64,000 nucleotides of DNA, taken from positions 5,533,173 to 5,597,172 of the forward strand of contig CM064664.1 of the NCBI GenBank assembly GCA_032717465.1, in the 5' to 3' direction. The stretch is from Coenobita brevimanus (taxonomy: Eukaryota; Arthropoda; Malacostraca; Decapoda; Coenobitidae). This document shows, one piece after another, positions 23,497 to 33,855 of the stretch (the first letter of the stretch is position 1; each line of letters opens with the position of its first letter). The notes under the pieces were generated by a model, which was not told the DNA's origin, did not search any database, and saw only the letters and a list, made by a program, of their open reading frames with translations. The position numbers were made by a program, and so were the translations under genes.

Positions 23497-26053
23497 ATGG
23501 CGCATAGAGGTCTCTCGGAGGAGGAATTCCAAGCCTCCCTGGATGCCTTCACTGGCGATAGTGATTCGCCACTCAACGACGAGGTGGTGGAGAAAGATTA
23601 TGTTCAACCAGAGGAGGAGGAAACTAGCAGCAGTGATGAGGAGGTCCCGTCCCCCAGGAAACGGCGCTATGTAATGTATCGTGCTGCTAGAGAGGGCCAG
23701 CCTGCACTGAAGCAGCGTGCAACCACCTCCAGGCAGCTCCTACGTGACGTGGAACCCGATTTCGAGGATGAGGACGGAGCCGTGGGACGTGCTGCCATGT
23801 GGTATGGCCATGAGGTAATAACTCATCGCGGCCCCGAGAGCACATCACGTCGTATAAGCAGGTATGGGTCTAGTATTTTGTTTGGGGATGGCGGAGGTGG
23901 CGTGGAGGGAGTTGGGAGTGAAATTGTAAGTGCAGGGGAGAGTATAGAAAGTGAGAGAGGCGGAAATGAGTCACCGCTCTCCCATGGTGGTGTGAGGCGG
24001 CGGGGCGTATCACGTGGGGCAGTGAGGGTGCGTGATGAATCACGTGGTGTGAGGATGGAGGGGGGAGGGGAGGAGGAACCACTCCCCAGCACGTCTTATG
24101 GTCCCAAATATTCCCAGACATGTGGGCCAGTGAGGGTGTGTGATGAATCACGTGGTGTAGTGATGGAGGGGGGAGGTGAGGAGAAGCCACTCCCCAGCAC
24201 GTCTTATGCTCCCCAATATTCCCAGACCTCCTCCCCACAGCCCCCTGATGGTCCCCAAGCCCGTAAGGGTAAGGGAAAGGGTAAAGGTAAAGGCCGATGG
24301 AAGAGGGGTGCGAGTCGGGAAGCCTTCCGCACTCCTCCTCCCCAACCTCCCCACCAGCATCTCCTCCCCACCCCAACAGCGATGATGGGGACGACGTGGG
24401 TGAGGGTTATGTGTCTTGGGATTGGGAGGATGGCAGTGATTTTTCTCCCCTCATTCACCCCTTCACTGAGCAGGGGCACGCTGGCTGCACGGCTCCAGGT
24501 ATTCACCAAAATTCCACCAGGCTGGATTTTTTCCACCTGTTTTTCAGTGAGGGTTTTGTGGATCAAGTAGTGGACCAGACAAACGGTTTCGCTACGAGCC
24601 AGCGCTGTGAGAGTGAAAGACTGGGCACAAGGAGCAGGCATTCAGTCATATATGATTACCCTGTCTCCCTTGCAGAAATGTTTGTATTTTTTGCCCTGGT
24701 CTTTTTGATGGGTATTTTACGTAAAATCAGAATTCCTGCATACTGGACAAGGGACCCTATAATGTTCACACCAATATTTGGCCAAATCATGAGCCATAAT
24801 AGATTTCAGCAAATTCTAAGCCGCCACTATTTTTATGATGCTGATGATCCTGCCAATGCTAATGACACAGATAAGATGAGGCAAATTAGGTTGGTTTTTG
24901 ATTACCTATGTCAAACATTAAGTTCCTCATTTTATCCCTATAGAGACCTTGTCATAGAAGAGTCTAGTGTTGTGTAGAGGCAATATTTCCTTTCGGCAGT
25001 ACATACCCAGCAAAAGGCACCGTTTTGGGTTCAAGATCTCTGTCATGTGTGACTGTAGGACTGTTTATGTGGAAGACATAGTCTTGTACACCGGTGCACA
25101 GAGAGACATAATAGAAGATCGGAGTATTGGACTGTCTGGAGCAGTGGTAAAGACAATGATTGAAGACTACCTTCATCGTGGTCACGTCCTTTACCTGGAC
25201 AACTGGTGCACTAGCCCTCTTCTCTCTCGTTCTGCACCGGCATGACAGGGGAATCTGTGGTTCCGTCAAGGTGAACCGGCGTCACATGGTCAAGGTGTGG
25301 CGGAAACTAGAAAGAAATGAGGTGATCTTCTTCCAGGCTAACAATATACTAGCAACAGTGTGGAACCACAACAGAGAGGTGAGCCTTTTGTCCATGGTTC
25401 ATCGCCCCTTGGTGCACCGTACCGATTCCGTGGATTACCGCAGTGAGAGGAGGCACAATATCTGGAAACCTAAGTGTGTCCTTGATTACAACATCAACAT
25501 GCGCCTGGTGGACCAGTCAGACTCCATAATATCCACTGTCGAGTGTCCCAGGACCACGATGAAGTGGTACAAGAAGCTCTTCTTTCACCTGCTAGATATA
25601 TCTGTACTGAATTGCCATCACCTGCACGCCATGACAACAGGAGTGCAGGAAACCTTTGAGGGGTTTGTCAGGGAGGTTACACGTGAGATGTTTGCATGGT
25701 ATGCGATCAAGAGGCCCCAATACCGCACACTCACTGCCCCTATCACCCGAAGTCCCCTGAGATTATCCGCCCGCCATTTCCCATCTCCTATACCTCCCCA
25801 GCCAAATAGACCTAGGCCCCAACGTAGGTGTCACGTGTGCAGTAATTCCCGTGTGAGACCCAACACTCAGAGAAAAGACACCCGGTATGAGTGCGTAGAG
25901 TGTGACGTGGATCTCTGCATTCACCCCTGTTTTAGTGAGTACCACACCTTGCAGATTATTCTGATATGGTGTGAATGCGATATGACGCTCATACTCACGA
26001 AGAAATGCGACAAAAAGACGATCAGTGTAATTATAAGGCCCGTAGATCTGTAA
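23497..26053 (+). pseudogene. piggyBac transposase pseudogene (copy 1)
   Basis: It begins MAHRGLSEEEFQASLDAFTG, where the other copy reads MAKRGLSEGEIQAAFTG, so the ATG at 23497 is well supported. The first 300 residues form an acidic, then Ser/Pro/Arg-rich low-complexity extension, with DSDSPLNDEVVEKDY and a KGKGKGKGKG tract near 24260. The piggyBac core follows: SRLDFFHLFFSE, PAYWTRDPIMFTPIFG, NRFQQILSRHYFYDA. Putative catalytic Asp residues lie in VMCDCRTVYVEDIVLYTGA (about 25046), LYLDNWCTSPLL (about 25195) and NINMRLVDQSDS (about 25505). The C-terminus has a Cys-rich zinc-binding block, CHVCSNSRV to YECVECDVDLCIHPCF (25832-25930). Frame breaks near 24370, 24965 and 25225 make it a pseudogene. 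It is compared with the homologous copy at 51098-53503. Confidence 0.88.
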
Positions 26054-26400
26054 ATAGTAGTATGGAAGTGGAAACGGGTGTAATATAAGTGGAAAATTAT
26101 TATGTAAGTGTACGAATATTATCTAAGTGGAAACATACCTAGCGAGGGTATTTTGATGCGATCTTCAGACGCTCAGTGGAATAAGTAAGGCCCGTAATTA
26201 TGTAAATAGTTGTATAAAGTGGAAACGGGTGTAATATAAGTGGAAAATTAGTATGTAAGTGTATGAATATTATCTAAGTGGAAACATACCTAGCGAGGGT
26301 ATTTTGATGCGATATTCTGATGCTCAGGGGAATAAATAAGGCCCGTCAATATGTAAATAGTTTTATAGAGTGGAAACGGGTGTAGTGTAATTGGGGAAGT
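26037..26400. repeat. Subterminal tandem repeat of piggyBac copy 1, period about 152 bp
   Basis: GGCCCGT starts at 26037, 26189 and 26340, giving periods of 152 and 151 bp and about 2.3 units. Units share GTGGAAACGGGTGTAATATA and CCTAGCGAGGGTATTTTGAT. The second piggyBac copy has the same type of array at 50640-50960. Confidence 0.85.
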
Positions 26401-26842
26401 ATATTGGGAGTGAAGAAATAAAGTAGAAGTTGCAACACGAGTGGTAGCAAGTGTGCTTGCTATGTGACTATGAGCTAGCATTTCGCTAAATACCGTCGTT
26501 CTGAAAGTAAATAATTGAAAACATTTACATTGATTGAGGAAAGGTTCAATGTAAGAAATACAATACTATGGAAGTGAGAAAATAATATGGTATGTTGAGA
26601 TAAGAGTCATAGCGAGTGCGCTGAGTAAGCAGATGTGTGCTATAGTTATGCAACATGTCCTCGTAATGAATGAAAACAGCAGTAAACATTTACATACAGT
26701 AAAAAATGGTAAAATGGCATTGAAACAGTATTATACAAGTAGAAAAAATGATATGTGTAATAAAACAAGAAACTTAACACCTAGCGTGTGACTGATATGA
26801 CAAAAATAGCTAAGCTCGTGCGATGGAACAATGCCTATTTTT

Positions 26843-26844
<2 letters not shown>

Positions 26845-26872
<28 letters not shown>
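26845..26872. repeat. (TA)n microsatellite
   Basis: Fourteen TA units inside the 3' noncoding part of piggyBac copy 1. Confidence 0.95.
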
Positions 26873-26875
<3 letters not shown>

Positions 26876-27312
26876 TTGAAAACCATTATATTGTTATTAT
26901 GATTGTTTATTAGTTCAAAATCAATACATATAGAGGTGTTCTTTGTTCATTCTCCCAAAATTACCTACCCTGGACAACGTGAGAGCCTCACACGTCAGAG
27001 ACAGAATACGATACCTGGCGCGGGGGACCTCACCTGTTCCGACCACTTATGGACTTATGGACCCCGGTAAGCCTTTTCTTGGTGGTTTTCCTTTGTTTTT
27101 CAACAAAAGCGGAGTTTTTACCCCCAAAAATTTTTCCAAAAAACCTCAGGATTGAGGGAGATTGGAGGTGAGAAATTGGTCGGGACGGGACAGGTTAAGA
27201 TGTACAGTTACATTCGTTAATACACCTACACTCATATTTAGTTCCAGTGCACAATCCTATGAGTACATTTGAAGGATATATGTGGTAGGTATCGGGAGAG
27301 CACATGCCACTG

Positions 27313-27316
<4 letters not shown>

Positions 27317-27349
<33 letters not shown>
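27317..27349. repeat. (GT)n microsatellite
   Basis: About 16 units, close to a weak copy of the dispersed repeat described at 7244. Confidence 0.95.
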
Positions 27350-27350
<1 letters not shown>

Positions 27351-28310
27351 TCACTGATCAAGGTAGTATTACTGATAGTACCAGTAACTGCAAAGCCCTG
27401 CTCATCAGAAATGTGAACCCAGTGAACTACGGACTAAACTTACCTTCCTTCTACATCTCAAAATTCTCCTTCTGGAAGATAGGGAAGTAGATGAGGGACA
27501 TTTGTATATCTGTGACACTGCATAATGGCGTCCATCTTATCACAATGCATTTCTTTTTCATCTATATAATTGTTACGAGTTTCTGTCCGGGCACTTGTAT
27601 GTTTTTTTTTTCTTTAAGCACGGAAGAAGGAATCAAAGGCCTGGAGCCTGCAAGTTGTTCCTTAAGGAAAAAACAAAAACAAGGTTAGGAGATAGCCGAG
27701 TTCAAGATCCAATCATTTAGAGATTCATGGACACACTGTGTTTGAAAGATTGGAGATCATAGGCAATAGGAATTACAGACAGAAGGGGACAGTTCCAGAG
27801 TTGTCCTGTTGGATAAATGAAGAACTGTGAGTAGTGGTTAACTCTCATATCAGAGAGCTGGACAGAAAAAAGATGGGAGTTTGTTGCTAGATGGGTGTTA
27901 CGTGCTCGCCGTACTGGTGGAGGGATGCAAGCAGACAACTCAGAGGAGCAGTGACCATTGAAGTAGCGATAGAAAAGAGATAAAGATGCAACAGTGTAGC
28001 AAAGAGACAGAGGTAGAAGGGAGCCAGTAGGAGGAGGAGAGTTAACCTGTTGAGAGCGACAGGCCTCATTTGGGACTTACCATAGTCAAAAACGATAGGC
28101 CTCAAACAAATGCGATTCTCAAAGGCGTACAAAACCGCGCCATGAGGAGTAGGTGGCTGAAATTTGTATGGGAAAGAGGGGCAGGTGGCAACTCTCGATA
28201 CCACCCACGCACTGCCCCATATACGCTCAGAATACGCGCGTGTGGACACCATGGAGTGCGATCTAATTGTCCTCCCATGACGTTGCCAACCCCGCACCAG
28301 GCGCTAGGGG

Positions 28311-28314
<4 letters not shown>

Positions 28315-28401
<87 letters not shown>

Positions 28402-28523
28402 AACAGAGTAATGGGACAAGGAACGTCCCTTCGAATGACGAAATAACGCATAACATCTGTCCCTCTTCTCTCTCTCTTATTCTCCATTCCCTCCCTCCTT
28501 TCTATCTCGGAGAGAGAGAGAGG

Positions 28524-28557
<34 letters not shown>

Positions 28558-28565
28558 GAGAGAGA

Positions 28566-28613
<48 letters not shown>
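28315..28613. repeat. CA/GA microsatellite block with a 120 bp unique module (copy 1)
   Basis: The order is (AC)25, (GA)17, a unique module at about 28399-28508 (GGACAAGGAACGTCCCTTCG, AATAACGCATAACATC), then (GA)n, (GACA)n, (GA)n and (AC)24. The module recurs on the other side of the LINE fragment at about 29485-29597. Confidence 0.85.
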
Positions 28614-28614
<1 letters not shown>

Positions 28615-28615
<1 letters not shown>

Positions 28616-29333
28616 GCAAATGGAATTCAATGTGGACAAGTGTCATGTAATCAAGTTTGGTAAAAGTGGAAAAAGACCTGATTGGGATTATAAGTTAGGA
28701 AATAAAACCCTATACACATCAGAAAGAGAGAAAGACCTAGGTGTGATTATCAATAACAGACTATCTCCGGCTGACCACATCAGCGAGAAGGTATGGAACA
28801 TGTATACACTGCTTGCAAATATGAGAATAGCATTCACATACATAAATGAAGACATGCTAAGAAGGATAATAACATCATTCATTAGACCAACCCTGGAATA
28901 TGCATCAGTAGTCTGGAGTCCTCATCTCAAAAACCACATAGACAAGATTGAAAAATTTCAAAGGGCCGCTACAAGATGGATACCAAGCTTAAGGGACCTA
29001 AGCTACGAAGAAAGACTAAATAAACTGAATCTACCAACACTACAGGAGAGAAGGATAAGAGGTGACATGATAATGCTATATAAGTGCATATCAGGGAAGG
29101 AGAAAATAGACATAAATGATTACTTAACATATGGAGAAGCATCAGCAAGAGGACACTGCAAAGAACTGCATAAGAAGAGAGGTGATAAAGACGTAAGGAA
29201 ATTCAGTTTCCCAAACAGAGCAAGTGATCAATGGAATGCACTACCGAATGAAATAGTGTGTGCCAAAACAATTCACAAATTTAAGGATATGTACGATAAA
29301 TATGGTTTAAGACACGGGACAGTACGAGCTTGA
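28615..29333 (+). CDS. LINE reverse transcriptase C-terminal fragment with intact ORF (CR1-like)
   Basis: The open frame begins WQMEFNVDKCHVIKFGKSGK directly after a (CA)n tract and runs 237 residues from the internal Met at 28620 to a stop. Motifs expected downstream of the RT catalytic site follow in order: EKDLGVIINNRLSPADHISEK, RRIITSFIRPTLEYASVVWSP, IEKFQRAATRWIPSL, and LNLPTLQERRIRGDMIMLYK. The end reads FSFPNRASDQWNALP. The RT palm and endonuclease are absent, so this is only the last part of a LINE ORF2. Unlike all neighbours it has no stop or shift, so it is either young or was recently duplicated. The family looks like the CR1/L2/Rex group; I am not sure which. It sits between two GA/CA blocks inside the TTAA element. 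Confidence 0.8.
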
Positions 29334-29367
29334 CTCATTCCTGTAAAGATACAATTAGGTAAGAACA

Positions 29368-29416
<49 letters not shown>

Positions 29417-29425
29417 CAGACAGAC

Positions 29426-29487
<62 letters not shown>

Positions 29488-29603
29488 AATAGGGGAATGG
29501 CACAAGAAGCATCCCTTCGAATGACGTGACGAGGTAACGCATAACATCATCGGTCCCTCTTCTCTCTCTTATTCTCCATTCTCTCCCTCCTCTCTCTGAG
29601 TGA

Positions 29604-29650
<47 letters not shown>

Positions 29651-29660
29651 AGAGAGAGAC
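29368..29660. repeat. GA/GACA microsatellite block with the 120 bp module (copy 2)
   Basis: (GA)n, (GACA)n and (GA)n at 29368-29484, then a unique module at about 29485-29597 (GAAGCATCCCTTCGAATGACG, GGTAACGCATAACATC), then (GA)n to about 29660. The module matches the one at 28399-28508 in the same orientation. Confidence 0.85.
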
Positions 29661-30478
29661 AGGTAGGCCTAAATTGTATGATAACGTATGCTTTGTCGGC
29701 AATGCGTAAAGTCATTTATCGTAGTTTGAGAGTGAGAGAGAGAGAGGGTTGATGATACGGTAATCACGTGATCCTTGTCCAAGGCCATAATAATAAATAT
29801 ACAGTAGGCTGTCGGACAATGCCTTTCATTACCTCACTCACCGTGTGTGGTGGGTTGCTCACACCACCAGCTGTTCATCTTCTGGCCATTTCATCTCACC
29901 ACCACGTGAGTTTCTTTGGTCATATATATACATTGCCGGATGTGCGCAAATATGTCCAAGACGATGATGTGTGTTTCATTCAATTCTGTAAGACTCGAAA
30001 TTTCAGCCAAGTCGTCGCCTGACGCCAGGTACCTAAGGAAGCATGGTCGCTCTCCACGGGTTAATGACATGAAAAGCCTTTGACATCACTTTATTGAGAA
30101 TGCCTGTATGTAAGAAGCCTCCCCACACATGAGAAGTGTACTCTACAAGGGCGAATAAAACCCGTGTATAAAGTCAACAACTCTGCACGGGTTAAGAAGG
30201 CACAAAGTCGGCTTAGCACACCCAATCTCGTTTACGAGAGAGGTGATATTATGTTCTTTCCAAGATAAATCCAGATTTAATGAAACCCCAAGTATCTTTA
30301 AAGATGATGCAGGATTGAACTGGATACAATAAAAAATTAGGGGGTATTCCTGTGGAAGAGTTTGTCTGGTTGATACATGTAAGATCTGATGTTTGATGCA
30401 TTAAAAACAAGATTATGTTTACCCCACTCAGGGCCATGAGCCAAATCATAAATTCGGTGTGCCACAGCCTCGTCCTCA

Positions 30479-33400
30479 TTTTTTTTTTTTTTTTTTAATG
30501 CGAGGAAGAAGGAACCAAAGGTTGATTCCACAAAACGTTCCTTCCAATAAAAAATACAGAAGAGAGCTAAATTCAAGATCCATACATTTTGAGATGCCTG
30601 TACACACTGTGAAAGACTGGAGATCATAGGAAGTAGGAAATACACGGGGGAAGACAGTTCCAGAGTTGACCGGTTGCATAAATGAAGGACTGGTAGTAGC
30701 AGTTAACTCTTGCATTAGAGAGTTGGACAGAAGAGGGATGAGAGTTTGTTGCTAGACGGGTGCTACGTGCTTGTCGTAGAGGTGAAGGGATGCAAGCAGA
30801 CAGTTTGGAGGAGCAGTGACCATTGAAGCAGCGATAGAAAAGAGATAAAGAGGCAACATTGCGGGAAAGAGACAGGTTGAAGGGAGCCAGTAAGAGAAGG
30901 AGAGTTGATGACATGAATAGCCTTTGACTGCACCCTATTGAGAAGAGCATGTGGTGAGCCTACCCACACATGAGAGTTGTACTCCAAAAAGGGGAGGAAA
31001 ACAACCCCTGTATAAAGTCAACAACTGTGTAAGGGTAAAGAAGGTATGGAGTCAGCTTAGAACACCCAATCTCTTGGAAGCAAATTTTACAAGAGATGCA
31101 ATATGATTTATCCAAGATAAGTCCCAAGTGAATGAAACCCCAAGCATGTTCAAGGATGATGCAGGATGGAGCTAGATATTATTAATCATTAGAGGGTACT
31201 CCTGTGGAAGACTGTGTCGTGTTGATAGGTGTAAAAACTGAGTTTTTGATCCATTAACCCGCCCCGTCCCGTCGACGTATGGGTACGTTGCAACATTTTG
31301 CATTTGCCAGTCCCAGCGATGTACTGGTACGTCGTGCAATGTGCAAGTCCCTAATTTGCACAATTTTCAATTTTTGCACGTGATTTTTCGTAATTATACA
31401 TGGGACACCTTCCTCTAGTCCTCTACAAGATGCCAAGCAGGGACAATGCCTTACACCGCATAACCTCCCCCCTCCCCCCCACGCCATTGTCTTGGCAATT
31501 CACCTGTTACCAGTGACCTGGCCAGTAAAGACATTCAGGGCCAGAGTGATTCCCTAATCGATGACAATGTGGAGGACAAAGTTTACATAGCATTAGAGGA
31601 AGAAACAGTCAGAATAATGATCAGGTAATGTGGCAAAAGAAGGTCAGGTATGGTGAGTTAGTGAGTGAAACAATGCTTATAATGCCTATATTACTGTTTG
31701 AAAACCATTATACTCTCGTACTACATTTAAATTCGTACCAAGTAAATAAATAAATACCGTTTATGAGTGGTGTGATATAGTTACCCTCCCATAGAACTCG
31801 TTTTCTTTGGTGCCAGCCTGTTAGAAAACCCAGTCAGGTAAAGAGGTACTGATACCTGGGTCGAGTATTTTAAACCTCAGGTGAGCGATTTCTCTATGAA
31901 TTTTCGATGTTTCTCACGAAATCGGAGGTTTTAACCAAAATAATTTTTTTCGAAAATACCTCGGGATTGGGGGGTGTCAGAGGTGCGAAATAGCTTGGGA
32001 CGTGACGGGTTAAAAACAAGATTATTTTTACCCCACTCAGAGATACAAGCCAAGTCAGACATCAGGTGTGCCATAGCCTCATCCCATGTTTGTTGAAGTA
32101 ACTGCTGAGATGAACGTTGCAGAAACTGAATGGAAAGGAGAATGGTGGAATCATTAGAGTATAAGTGGATACGATTAGATGTACGGGTTAGAAGATGATT
32201 GATGAATAAAAGGAAGAGAGTTGGTGATAGGATAGAGGCCTGAGCAACACCACCATTGACAGATCTAGGAGAAGAATGATGGCCATCTACAATACCAGCT
32301 ATAGAATGACTAGAAAAGAAGCTATAAATGAAGGCACAGATAGAAGGATAGGAACCTTAAGAGGACAGTTTGGAAATTAAAGATTTATGCCAGACTTGAT
32401 CAAAAGCCTTTGAGACGTCAAGTGCAATGGCAGAGCTTTCGCCACAGTCGCTAAAGGAGGATGACCAGGAGTCTGAAAGGTAGGTGAGAAGATCGCCAGT
32501 GGACCATCCCTGACGGAACCCATACTGACGATCAGAAAGAAGGTTGTGACAGGAAAGATGCTTTAAAAATTTTCAGTTAAGAATAGACTCAAAAACTTTT
32601 GAGACACAGGAAATTTAAGCACTTGGACGATAGTTAGAGTGTTGGGGATGGTCACCCTTCTTTGGGACTGGCTATATGAGAGCAAACTTCCACCAAGAAG
32701 GAAAGGTACAAGTTGAAAGACAAAGGCAAAAGAGTTTACCTAGGCAGGATGTAAGCACAGGAGCACAGTTCTCAATAACAACAGGATATACTCCATGAGA
32801 CCCATATGCCTTGTTAGTACTGAGACCAGTGATGGCAGAAAGTGCACCAGCTAAAGAAATTTTAATGTCAGCCATGAGGAAGTCTGAGGGTGGAAGTGAT
32901 GGAGAAACAGCACCGGAATCGTCTAATGTGGAACTGTAGGAGAAAGTCTGAGTGAAGAGATCTGCTTTATTAGTAGAAGAAGTAGCTACAGAGCCATCAG
33001 AGTAGAAAAGTGGAGGGAAGGATGATGACATAAAGTTGTTAGAAAGGTTTTGGCAAGGTGCCTGAAGGAGCGTGAAGAATTCGAGTTCAAGAGTTGAGAG
33101 CATTTAGTATTGATGAATTCATTGTTATCAGAGTGAAGAACAGACTTAGCACGATTCCTGGCAGAAACAAAAAGTTGTGATTCTGGGGTGGGTTGACTCC
33201 AGTACCTTTTATAGGCCCTCTCCTTCATGCGGACAGTATTAGAACAAGCATGATTAAAAGAAGGCTTTCTTGCATTAGTCAAAGGATATGAGAAAGTAAT
33301 ATATGCTTCCATGGCCAAGGGAATAACCTCCGTAATGCGCAAGGCACTCTCAGATGGCTCCCGGCCATGGAAGCAATAATCATTTCAGGGAAAATCAAAG

Positions 33401-33855
33401 AAGTACTGGCTGAGGGCCTCCCAGTCCACAGCTCCAAAGTGCCAAAGATGACGTTTCTTTGGAGGGTCCACAGGCTGTAATGGGGCGATAAGACAGGTTA
33501 AGGTATTAAGGTGATATTCGGAGGACCCAATGGAGAGAAAAGAATAACAGTGTATGAAGAAAGGTTATTTGTAAGGAAGAGGTCAAGTATGTTGGAGCTC
33601 TCTCCAAGGTGCTCAGTGATACGCGTAGGGTGCTGTACAAGCTGCTCTAGGTCATTAAGGATAGAAAAGATGTAGGCTTGTTCACCAGGTGGATCAGTGA
33701 AAGGAGAGGACAGCCAAAGGTTTCAGTGAACATTGAAATCTAGAATGGAGATTTCAGAGAAAGGAGAAATGGATAGAATGTGTTCCATCGTAGAAGTAAG
33801 ATAGTGGAAGAATATTTGATAGTCAGTAGAATTAGGAGATAAGTAAACAGCGCTG
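30479..33855 (-). mobile_element. Second jockey-type LINE (family J1) inserted in the first, 5'-truncated
   Basis: On the minus strand the element ends in a poly(A) tail, seen here as a T run at 30479-30497. Its pieces are the end of the endonuclease (AVYLSPNSTDYQIFF, ISILDFNVH, 33723-33855), the linker (33342-32986), then SAITGLSTNKAYGSHGVYPV and LGKLFCLCLSTCTFPSWWKF (32672-33103). The C-terminal part is MEYNSHVWVGSPHALLNRV (30987-30930), running to the 3' end. The catalytic motif is altered to YSND instead of YADD (about 32155). A piggyBac derivative interrupts it at 31258-32009. The outer element resumes at about 33856 with the sequence expected next to 30478, apart from a few missing bases; no target duplication is visible. 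Confidence 0.8.
31258..32009 (+). mobile_element. piggyBac internal-deletion derivative, 752 bp, TTAA target duplication
   Basis: TTAA at 31254-31257 and at 32010-32013. The ends are CCCGCCCCGTCCCGTCGACG and the inverse of CCCGTCACGTCCC, as in the full copies. The first 330 bp follow the 5' end of piggyBac copy 1, including the leader (ATGTACTGGTACGTCGTGC) and a decayed start of the transposase (SDSLIDDNVEDKVYIALEEE, near 31542-31605). The last 150 bp follow its 3' end, which includes CCTCGGGATTGGGGG. Removing it rejoins the jockey-type LINE at TTAAAAACAAGATTA. Confidence 0.88.

Larger units (their letters stand above)
23244..27194 (+). mobile_element. piggyBac element copy 1, complete, TTAA target duplication
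   Basis: TTAA lies on both sides (23240-23243 and 27195-27198). The left end begins CCCCACCCTGTCCCGTCGA. The right end is the inverse of CCTGTCCCGTCCCGACC. The ends agree with those of the copies at 31258 and 49669. The element is 3951 bp and carries a broken transposase gene (23497-26053), a subterminal tandem repeat (26037-26400) and a (TA)n tract. It lies about 100 bp downstream of the foldback element. Confidence 0.88.
28046..30060. mobile_element. TTAA-flanked DNA element, 2015 bp, ends CCYGTKGAGAGCGAC
   Basis: TTAA at 28042-28045 and at 30061-30064 flank it. The left end is CCTGTTGAGAGCGAC and the right end is the inverse of CCCGTGGAGAGCGAC. Removing it together with one TTAA restores the jockey-type reading frame across the site, which fixes both ends. 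TTAA targeting and CCY-type ends suggest a piggyBac-like element, although no transposase is visible. Inside it lie two GA/CA microsatellite blocks, a duplicated unique module and a LINE fragment with an intact ORF. Confidence 0.75.

Noticed and set aside
27887..28419. ORFs crossing the TTAA junction and the (CA)/(GA) tracts
   Set aside because: They join unrelated sequence and repeats; no domain.
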